DNA of 6,214 nt from Actinomycetes bacterium (lineage in GTDB: Bacteria; Actinomycetota; Actinomycetes; Actinomycetales; Microbacteriaceae): NCBI GenBank assembly GCA_023432305.1, contig JAEYUT010000113.1, positions 1 to 6,214 of the forward strand, given 5' to 3'. A program made the translations under genes and the position numbers. Every line of letters starts with the position of its first letter. Within the stretch, counting starts at the first letter, position 1. Below are positions 1 through 5,278 of the stretch, piece after piece. The notes below the pieces were generated by a model. It searched no databases, had not been told where the DNA came from, and was given only the letters and a program-made list of their open reading frames with translations.

Positions 1-634
1 GCGAGAGGGTCTGCTGGAGGCTCTGAGAGACGTTGTCGATGTCGTTCGTGACGCGACTGAGGAGCTCGCCGCGGGGCATCCGGTCGAAGTAGCTGAGCGG
101 AAGCCGGTGCAGCTTGTCCTCAACCTGCTCGCGAAGGCGCCGCACAGTGCGCTGGGTGATGCCGTTGAGCACATACGACTGGCCCCAGGAGAACACGGAC
201 GCGGCGACGTACAGCAGCAGCACGCTGCCGAGGACGACGGAGAGCGCCGAGAAGTCGATCCCCTCGCCGGGGCGCAGATCCATGCTGCGGATCATCTCGG
301 CGAGCTGGGTGTCGCCTTTCGCCTGGAGGTCGGCGATGACCTGCTCCTTCGTGGCCCCTGCGGGCATCTGGGCCGAGATCGCCCCCTCGAACACGAGGTT
401 GGTCGCTTCGCCGAGGAGCTTGGGCCCCGCGACCGTGAGCGCGACGCTCACGACGCCGAGGACGATGACCATGATGACGAGAAGGCGCTCGCGCCGCAGC
501 TGGCCGATGAGCCGCTTCGCGCTCGGGCCGAACGTCATCGACTTCTCCGTGGGCATGCCGGCACCGAATCCGCCGTGCCCGGCTCCCGGTCCGCGACGCG
601 GCCCGACGGGCGGCCCCGACCTCGCGGTGCTCAT
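1..634 (-). CDS. ABC exporter subunit, permease-ATPase half-transporter (N-terminal part only)
   Basis: This is the second gene of an ABC exporter operon. It is read leftward and cut by the window edge after 211 codons, so its nucleotide-binding domain is not visible. Seen: a Gly/Pro-rich, probably cytosolic N-terminus (residues 1-30), a first membrane helix around 51-70 (LLVIMVIVLGVVSVALTVAG), a polar loop of about 50 residues (80-128), a second helix around 129-152, then the intracellular stretch YFDRMPRGELLSRVTNDID (182-200), which is typical of type I ABC exporter membrane domains. The long first external loop is common in actinobacterial members of this family. The ATG at 634 overlaps the stop of the upstream gene (ATGA), and a strong Shine-Dalgarno GGAGGAGG lies at 646-639, so translational coupling and heterodimer formation are likely. 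As partner of a subunit with a degenerate ATPase site, it should carry the catalytic Glu and switch His (inference). The substrate is unknown; multidrug or lipid export is only a family-level guess. Confidence 0.9.
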   Translation of the reverse strand, partial: MSTARSGPPVGPRRGPGAGHGGFGAGMPTEKSMTFGPSAKRLIGQLRRERLLVIMVIVLGVVSVALTVAGPKLLGEATNLVFEGAISAQMPAGATKEQVIADLQAKGDTQLAEMIRSMDLRPGEGIDFSALSVVLGSVLLLYVAASVFSWGQSYVLNGITQRTVRRLREQVEDKLHRLPLSYFDRMPRGELLSRVTNDIDNVSQSLQQTLS

Positions 635-2364
635 GCCGCCTCCTCCGCGCTCAGCTGGCTGTCGACGATCTCGCGGTACTCGGTCGAGGTCTCCAGCAGC
701 TCCGCATGGGTTCCGCGGGCCACGATCATGCCGTCGTCGAGGACGATGATCTGGTCGGCGTCGATGATCGTGGAGACGCGCTGCGCGACGACGATGAAGG
801 TGGCGCCCTCGAGGCGGGATGCGAGCGCCTGGCGCAGCCGCGCATCGGTCGCGGTGTCGAGGGCGGAGAACGAGTCGTCGAAGATGTAGATCTCGGGGCG
901 CTTCACGAGCGCCCGCGCGATCGCGAGCCGCTGCCGCTGACCGCCCGAGACGTTGGTGCCGCCCTGCGCGACGGGGGCCTCCAGCCGCTCGGGCATCCGC
1001 TCGACGAAGTCGCGCGCCTGCGCGATCTCCAGTGCCGCCCACAGCTCCTCGTCGGTGGCGTCGGGGTTGCCGTAGCGCAGGTTCGAGGCGATCGTGCCGG
1101 AGAACAGGTAGGGCTTCTGCGGCACGAGCCCGATTCGGCTCCACAGCACCTCGGGGTCGAGGTGGCGCACATCCGCGCCGTCGACGAGCACGGCCCCCTC
1201 CGTCACGTCGAACAGGCGCGGGATGAGGTTCACGAGCGTCGTCTTGCCGGATCCGGTGGAGCCGATGATCGCCGTCGTCGTCCCAGGCTCGGCGGTGAAG
1301 CTCACCTCGTGCAGCACGGGTGCGTCCGCTCCGGGGTAGGCGAAGGTCGCCTCGCGCAGCTCCACGCGGCCGCCGCTGCCGAGCTCGGAGACGGGGATCT
1401 CCGGGGCGACGACGGAGGGCTCGGTCTCGAGCACCTCGCCGATGCGGTCGGCCGAGACAGCGGCCCGCGGCAGCAGGACGGTCATGAACGTCGCCATCAT
1501 GACGGCGATGAGGATCTGCATGAGATAGCTGAGGAACGCGATGAGCGAGCCGACCTGCATCGCGCCCGCCTCGATGCGGAACGCGCCGAACCAGATGACC
1601 GCGATGCTCGAGACGTTCATGACGAGCATCACGACCGGGAACATGAGCGCGAACAGGCGCCCCGCCCGCAGCGCGGTGTCCGTGAGCTCGTCATTGGCGC
1701 GGCCGAAGCGCGCCCGCTCAGCCGATTCCCGCACGAATGCGCGGATCACGCGGATGCCGGTGAGCTGTTCGCGCAGCACGCGGTTGACGGTGTCGATGCG
1801 CGTCTGCATCACCCGGAACAGCGGGACCATGCGCGCGATGATGAGCCCGACGCCGATGAGCAGCACGGGAACAGCGACGGCGAGGATCCCCGAGAGCGCC
1901 ACATCCTCGCGCAGCGCCATGATGACGCCGCCGATCGACTGGATGGGGGCGGCCACGAGCATCGTGCACGTCATCAGCACGAGCATCTGCACCTGCTGTA
2001 CGTCGTTCGTGGAGCGGGTGATGAGGCTGGGGGCACCGAAGCGCGCCACCTCGCGCTCGGAGAACTCGCCGACACGGTGGAACACGGAGGCACGCAGGTC
2101 GCGGCCGAGGGCCATCGATGCCTTCGCGCCGAAGTAGACGGCGGCGATCGCAGCGGCGATCTGCACGAGCGTGATGCCGAGCATGAGCGCCCCGAGCCGC
2201 ACGATGATCCCGGTGTCGCCCGTCGCGACGCCGTCGTCGATGATGTCGGCGTTGATCGCAGGCAGGTAGAGGGAGGCGACCGACTGGATCAGCTGGAAGA
2301 TGACGACGCCGATCAGGAGCGGCGCATACGGGCGCAGATAGCGCGCGAGCAGTTTGCCGAGCAC
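631..2364 (-). CDS. ABC exporter subunit, permease-ATPase half-transporter with degenerate ATPase site
   Basis: This is a full-length half-transporter (577 aa) that should sit in the cytoplasmic membrane. Six hydrophobic segments lie at roughly residues 15-35, 55-78, 128-150, 156-178, 237-261 and 271-297, followed by the ATPase domain (about 333-570). Motifs seen: Walker A GSTGSGKT (368-375), Q-loop Gln416, signature VSGGQ (472-476), Walker B IYIFDD (492-497) and D-loop SALD (500-503). Two catalytic residues are replaced: the Walker B Glu is Asp497, and the switch His is Gln528 (VAQRVSTI instead of the usual AHR). The same pair of changes is known from the degenerate subunit of heterodimeric exporters such as Thermotoga TM287/288. 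Its intact signature motif would complete the partner's active site. The start is GTG at 2364, with the purine-rich AAAGAAG at 2375-2369. The stop overlaps the start of the downstream partner gene. The transported substrate cannot be told from the sequence. Confidence 0.95.
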   Translation of the reverse strand: MLGKLLARYLRPYAPLLIGVVIFQLIQSVASLYLPAINADIIDDGVATGDTGIIVRLGALMLGITLVQIAAAIAAVYFGAKASMALGRDLRASVFHRVGEFSEREVARFGAPSLITRSTNDVQQVQMLVLMTCTMLVAAPIQSIGGVIMALREDVALSGILAVAVPVLLIGVGLIIARMVPLFRVMQTRIDTVNRVLREQLTGIRVIRAFVRESAERARFGRANDELTDTALRAGRLFALMFPVVMLVMNVSSIAVIWFGAFRIEAGAMQVGSLIAFLSYLMQILIAVMMATFMTVLLPRAAVSADRIGEVLETEPSVVAPEIPVSELGSGGRVELREATFAYPGADAPVLHEVSFTAEPGTTTAIIGSTGSGKTTLVNLIPRLFDVTEGAVLVDGADVRHLDPEVLWSRIGLVPQKPYLFSGTIASNLRYGNPDATDEELWAALEIAQARDFVERMPERLEAPVAQGGTNVSGGQRQRLAIARALVKRPEIYIFDDSFSALDTATDARLRQALASRLEGATFIVVAQRVSTIIDADQIIVLDDGMIVARGTHAELLETSTEYREIVDSQLSAEEAA

Positions 2365-2381
2365 AGAGCTTCTTTCACAGA

Positions 2382-2424
2382 TGAGGTCGGATCCGCGCTG
2401 TCTGGCTCGGCGGATCCGACCTCA
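2382..2424 (-). terminator. Perfect 15-bp inverted repeat downstream of glpD, probable terminator
   Basis: The arms 2382-2396 and 2410-2424 are exact reverse complements (TGAGGTCGGATCCGC and its complement), separated by a 13-base loop. On the minus strand the hairpin starts 17 bases after the glpD stop and ends 17 bases before the GTG of the ABC exporter gene. No T-run follows on either strand, so it would be a tailless hairpin terminator of the kind often proposed in high-GC actinobacteria. Because it lies just upstream of the exporter ribosome-binding site, it could instead act as an attenuator or a 5' mRNA stabiliser. Confidence 0.65.
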
Positions 2425-2441
2425 ATCTACGTCTGTGCGCG

Positions 2442-4157
2442 TCACTCCGCCAGGGCGGGGGCAAGCTCCACTCCGAACCGGGTCGCGAGCTCGGCGCGGG
2501 CGGCGTCGAGCTGCGCCGCGAGGGCGTCGGCGTCCCATCCGGAGGCCTCGGCGAGCGCATCGGCGATCTCGAGGAGGACCTCCTCGCTGAGTGCTCCCGT
2601 GAAGGCGATGTCGGTGCGCCGCAGGAGCACATCGGTCAGGTGCACGGCCTGCTCGTTCTCGACCATCCACGCGAGCTCCCGGGTCGAGAGGCGTCCGCCG
2701 AGGATCTCGCGGTCGTCCCCCGAGCCGAGGAAGGCGGCGACAGCGCGGGCGCGCGTTCCGTAGCGCTCGAGCAGCTGGGCGCGGCGAGCCGCGGGCACAT
2801 CGGCGAGGTTCGCGCGCATCCACGCCTCGGCCGCCTGCGGGGTGGACGGGTAGTCGACGCCGCCGCCGATCGCGAGCTTCGCGGTGGAGACCCGGCGCTC
2901 CGCGCCGAGGAGTCCGAGCACGGTGTTGGCGAGCGATTCGCCGAGCGCGCGGAACGTGGTCCACTTGCCGCCGACGAGGGTCACGACGGGTGCGGCGCCG
3001 TCGCGGCCTGCGACCTCGACCCGGTAGTCGCGGGAGACGTAGCCGGGGGCGGTGTCCTCGTGACGCGGCAGGGGGCGGATGCCGGAGTAGCGGAACACGA
3101 TCTGCTCGCGGTCCACCTGGATCGTGGGGAACACGTGGTGGATGAGGTCGAAGAAGTAGTCGACCTCCTCCTCAGTGCACAGCGCCGGCTGCGAGGGGTC
3201 GGCGTCGATGTCGGTCGTGCCGACGAGCACGCGACCCTTGATCGGGTTGATGAGCACGATGCGGCCGTCTTCGTGCTCGAAGAAGATCTCGCGGCCCTTC
3301 GTGGCCTGCAGGAGCTCCTCGTTGTCGAGCACGATGTGCGAGCCCTTCGTGCCGCCCATGAACTGCGAGGGCCGGCCGAGCGCTTCGTTGGTGAGGTCGG
3401 ACCAGGGGCCTGAGGCGTTGACGACGACGTCGGCGGCGAGGGTGAAGGTGGCGCCGGTGACCGTGTCGCGCAGGGTCACGGTGTCGCCGTCGAGGCCGAT
3501 CGCCTCCACGTAGTTGACGGCCGTGGCGCGCTCGTCGGCGGCGCAGCCGTCGAGGAGCACGTCGAGTGCGAGGCGCTCGGGGTCGTGCACGGAGGCGTCG
3601 AAGTAGGTGGCGGTGTAGCGGATCTTCGGGTCGAGCACGGGGAGCGCCTCGAGCGAGCGCTTGCGACCGTGGAAGCGGTGGCGGGGCACCGTGCCGCCGT
3701 CACGGGAGAAGATGTCGTAGATCGTGAGGCCCACCTTGATGAGCAGCGCGCCGCGTTCCGTGGGCTTGCCCTGCTTGTGGGTGAGGAAGCGCAGAGGCGC
3801 CTGCAGGATGCCCTTGAAGGTGGAGTAGATCGGGATCGTCGTCTCGAGGGGCTTCACGAAGTGGGGCGCGATGCGCAGGAGGCCGTTGCGCTCTTCGACC
3901 GACTCCTTGACGAGACGGAACTCGCCGTTCTCGAGGTAGCGGATGCCGCCGTGGATCATGTGGCTGGAGGCTGCGGTCGCCCCCGAGGCGAAGTCGGCGC
4001 GCTCGACGAGGACGACGTCGACGCCCTGCAGCGCGAGGTCGCGGAACGTGGCGATGCCGTTGATGCCGCCGCCGATGATGAGCGCCTGCACGCGGCCCCG
4101 CTCGGCGAGTTCTGCGACGAGAGGGCGGGTGGGGTGTGCGGGGCGCGGCGATGTCAT
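2442..4157 (-). CDS. glpD: Aerobic glycerol-3-phosphate dehydrogenase (FAD-dependent)
   Basis: GlpD oxidises sn-glycerol-3-phosphate to dihydroxyacetone phosphate at the inner face of the membrane and passes electrons to quinone. The product is 571 aa, a normal length for the family. Seen: a Rossmann FAD-binding motif GGGING (29-34) with acidic Glu52 at the end of the second strand (VVLVERADFASGAT), the family block SSHMIHGGIRYLE (64-76), NASGPW (248-252 region), GTTDID (313-318), RYSGIRPL (356-363) and GGKWTTFR (396-403), then the C-terminal GlpD domain including LRRTDIAFTGALSEEVL (512-528). By analogy with E. coli GlpD, Arg361 and Lys398 probably hold the substrate phosphate or active site (inference). 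The start ATG at 4157 gives the usual short N-terminus before the FAD fold. No Shine-Dalgarno precedes it, and a -10-like hexamer lies 6 bases upstream, suggesting leaderless translation. It diverges from the SorC-type regulator across 69 bp and shares a pathway with glpK. Confidence 0.97.
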   Translation of the reverse strand: MTSPRPAHPTRPLVAELAERGRVQALIIGGGINGIATFRDLALQGVDVVLVERADFASGATAASSHMIHGGIRYLENGEFRLVKESVEERNGLLRIAPHFVKPLETTIPIYSTFKGILQAPLRFLTHKQGKPTERGALLIKVGLTIYDIFSRDGGTVPRHRFHGRKRSLEALPVLDPKIRYTATYFDASVHDPERLALDVLLDGCAADERATAVNYVEAIGLDGDTVTLRDTVTGATFTLAADVVVNASGPWSDLTNEALGRPSQFMGGTKGSHIVLDNEELLQATKGREIFFEHEDGRIVLINPIKGRVLVGTTDIDADPSQPALCTEEEVDYFFDLIHHVFPTIQVDREQIVFRYSGIRPLPRHEDTAPGYVSRDYRVEVAGRDGAAPVVTLVGGKWTTFRALGESLANTVLGLLGAERRVSTAKLAIGGGVDYPSTPQAAEAWMRANLADVPAARRAQLLERYGTRARAVAAFLGSGDDREILGGRLSTRELAWMVENEQAVHLTDVLLRRTDIAFTGALSEEVLLEIADALAEASGWDADALAAQLDAARAELATRFGVELAPALAE

Positions 4158-4163
4158 GCGTCT

Positions 4164-4193
4164 ATCGTGGGAACTGCTCGCACAGCATTGCAA
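4164..4193 (-). promoter_or_regulatory. Candidate glpD promoter, leaderless arrangement
   Basis: Reading the minus strand, TTGCAA (4193-4188, 4 of 6 matches to TTGACA) is followed after 18 bases by CACGAT (4169-4164), which keeps the A2 and T6 positions of the actinobacterial TANNNT -10 but not T1. Six bases separate the -10 end from the A of the glpD ATG at 4157, so transcription would begin at or next to the start codon. This fits the absence of a Shine-Dalgarno sequence. The call rests on weak hexamers and position only. Confidence 0.4.
4179..4192. promoter_or_regulatory. Imperfect operator-like site A (CGCAC-N4-TTGCA)
   Basis: This site matches the TGCAC-N4-GTGCA pattern of the perfect palindrome at 4200-4213 at 8 of 10 arm positions. 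The two centres are exactly 21 bp apart, about two helical turns, which would put two bound dimers on one face of the DNA. It overlaps the proposed glpD -35 hexamer, so binding should block glpD transcription (inference). A match of this quality alone can occur by chance. The phasing and location are what support it. Confidence 0.4.
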
Positions 4194-4198
4194 AACGG

Positions 4199-4214
4199 CT
4201 GCACAAATGTGCAG
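4199..4214. promoter_or_regulatory. Perfect palindrome, probable operator B of the SorC-family regulator
   Basis: CTGCACA-AA-TGTGCAG has perfect 7-bp arms around a 2-bp centre, in the spacer between divergent glpD and the regulator gene. It ends immediately before the regulator's Shine-Dalgarno sequence. Its core TGCAC-N4-GTGCA has the same spacing as the known B. subtilis DeoR operator core TGAAC-N4-TTTCA, from the same SorC/DeoR family. The likely role is autoregulation of the regulator plus control of glpD. Confidence 0.65.
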
Positions 4215-4224
4215 AAAGGAGGAG
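4215..4224 (+). promoter_or_regulatory. Strong Shine-Dalgarno of the regulator gene
   Basis: AAAGGAGGAG lies 2 bases before the ATG at 4227 (AAAGGAGG, 4215-4222, with a 4-base spacer). It fixes this start codon against further in-frame codons upstream and directly abuts operator B. Confidence 0.85.
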
Positions 4225-4226
4225 GC

Positions 4227-5204
4227 ATGGCCCCGCGGCCCGATCCTGCGATCGATCCGAAGGAGCTCCTCGCCCTCCGCGCAGCGCAGCTGTACTACAT
4301 GCAGGACCAGACGATGGAGACCATCGCCACGGAGCTCGGCACGTCGCGCTCCTCCGTCTCGCGCCTGCTGAGCCTCGCTCGCGACCTCGGGATCGTCGAC
4401 ATCCAGGTGCGCTCGCCCCTGGAATCCGGCGCCCGCCTCGAGATGGAGCTGCGCACGCGCCACCGCGTGAGCGCACATGTCGTGCCGGCCCCCGATCGCC
4501 TGAGCGACGTCGAGCGCCTCGAGCGGGTCGCACTCACCGCGGCGCGCCTGCTCCCCCGATACATCGACGCCAACCTCGTCGTCGGCATCGCATGGGGCTC
4601 GACCGTGAGCGCCATCAGCCGGCACCTTCCGCAGAAGGAGACGCACAACACCGTCATCGTGCAGCTCAACGGCGCCGGCAACACCGAGACGACGGGCATC
4701 GAGTATGCCAGCGACATCCTCGGACGCTTCGGCACCGCATTCCACGCTCGAACCCAGCAGTTCCCCGTGCCCGCGCTCTTCGACGACCCGGCAACGCGCG
4801 ACGCCCTCTGGCGCGAGCGCTCCATGCGGCGGGTCCTCGACCTGCACGACCGGCTCGACGTCGCGATCTTCGGCCTCGGCTCCTCGCTCGCCGCCGTTCC
4901 CAGCCGCGTGCACATCGGCGGCTACCTCGATCGCGCGGATTACGCGAGCCTCGCCGAGGACAAGGTCGTCGGCGACGTCGCCACCGTCTTCTACCGCGCC
5001 GACGGCTCGTGGGAGGACGTCGCGCTCAACGCCCGCAGCTCGGGGCCCGGAATCGACCGCATCCGCCGCGCCGCGCGCCGCATCTGCATCGTCTCCGGCG
5101 CGCAGAAGCTCGACACCTTGCGCGGCGCGCTCGCAGCCGGGATCGTCACCGACCTCGTGATCGACGAAGGTCTCGCCCGCCGCCTCGTCCACGGCGCCGC
5201 ATGA
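4227..5204 (+). CDS. SorC/DeoR-type sugar-binding transcriptional regulator, probable regulator of glycerol genes
   Basis: The product is 325 aa, the usual length for the SorC family. Domains seen: an N-terminal helix-turn-helix (about residues 14-58; AAQLYYMQDQTMETIATELG then TSRSSVSRLLSLARDLGIV), and a C-terminal sugar-phosphate-binding domain (about 62-323) with family motifs GIAWGSTVSAI (120-130), FGLGSS (215-220), GDVATVFYRADG (249-260) and IVSGAQKLDTLRGALAAGIV (288-307), ending in TDLVIDEGLARRL. Known relatives (CggR, DeoR, LsrR) respond to phosphorylated metabolites. Here the neighbours are glpD (divergent) and glpK (74 bp downstream), so glycerol-3-phosphate or a derived triose phosphate is the obvious candidate ligand (inference). 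The start is ATG at 4227 with an excellent Shine-Dalgarno. The flanking TGCAC-N4-GTGCA sites suggest autoregulation and control of both enzymes. The family is certain; the regulon is inferred. A same-strand open frame extends upstream into glpD antisense and is not part of the gene. Confidence 0.93.
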   Translation: MAPRPDPAIDPKELLALRAAQLYYMQDQTMETIATELGTSRSSVSRLLSLARDLGIVDIQVRSPLESGARLEMELRTRHRVSAHVVPAPDRLSDVERLERVALTAARLLPRYIDANLVVGIAWGSTVSAISRHLPQKETHNTVIVQLNGAGNTETTGIEYASDILGRFGTAFHARTQQFPVPALFDDPATRDALWRERSMRRVLDLHDRLDVAIFGLGSSLAAVPSRVHIGGYLDRADYASLAEDKVVGDVATVFYRADGSWEDVALNARSSGPGIDRIRRAARRICIVSGAQKLDTLRGALAAGIVTDLVIDEGLARRLVHGAA

Positions 5205-5206
5205 CC

Positions 5207-5220
5207 TGCACGTCCGTTCA
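5207..5220. promoter_or_regulatory. Operator-like site C upstream of glpK (TGCAC-N4-GTTCA)
   Basis: This matches the operator B pattern TGCAC-N4-GTGCA at 9 of 10 arm positions with the same 4-bp centre. It begins 2 bases after the regulator stop codon, in the 74-bp gap before glpK. Its right half, GTTCA, equals the reverse complement of the TGAAC half-site typical of SorC/DeoR-family operators. It lies about 47 bp upstream of the start point predicted from the -10 candidate at 5249-5254, so whether it represses or activates is open. Confidence 0.5.
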
Positions 5221-5248
5221 CCGGCTGGCTCGCCGCCGAACGTCCCTC

Positions 5249-5254
5249 TAGCCT
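5249..5254 (+). promoter_or_regulatory. Candidate -10 element of a glpK promoter
   Basis: TAGCCT fits the actinobacterial TANNNT -10 pattern and is placed 24 bases upstream of the glpK start codon, leaving room for a short leader with the GAAGGAG ribosome-binding site at 5266-5272. No convincing -35 hexamer is seen 16-19 bases upstream. glpK may also be read from the regulator's promoter, since no terminator separates them. Confidence 0.3.
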
Positions 5255-5265
5255 CGAACCACACC

Positions 5266-5272
5266 GAAGGAG
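5266..5272 (+). promoter_or_regulatory. Ribosome-binding site of glpK
   Basis: GAAGGAG is followed by a 6-base spacer and the ATG at 5279. It decides the start, which leaves a short Ala-rich leader ([10 protein letters not shown]) before the first kinase strand. Confidence 0.85.
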
Positions 5273-5278
5273 TCCCGC

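Noticed and set aside
80..634. The roughly 50-residue insertion between the first two helices of the second ABC subunit and its Gly/Pro-rich N-terminus looked novel.
   Set aside because: Both are familiar features of actinobacterial members of this exporter family, so they do not mark a new system.
2162..2175. TGCAC-GAGC-GTGAT, an 8-of-10 match to the operator pattern.
   Set aside because: It lies inside the ABC exporter coding region, and about two to three matches of this quality are expected by chance in a window of this size.
706..2763. A 685-codon plus-strand open frame opposite the ABC gene and glpD.
   Set aside because: Its product is rich in Asp, Arg, Glu and His with no recognisable domain, spans two unrelated genes in antisense, and is the mirror frame of well-supported coding sequence.
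3585..4226. An N-terminal extension of the regulator into sequence antisense to glpD.
   Set aside because: The strong Shine-Dalgarno at 4215-4224 and the usual family length of about 325 residues fix the start at 4227; the upstream part is glpD read backwards.
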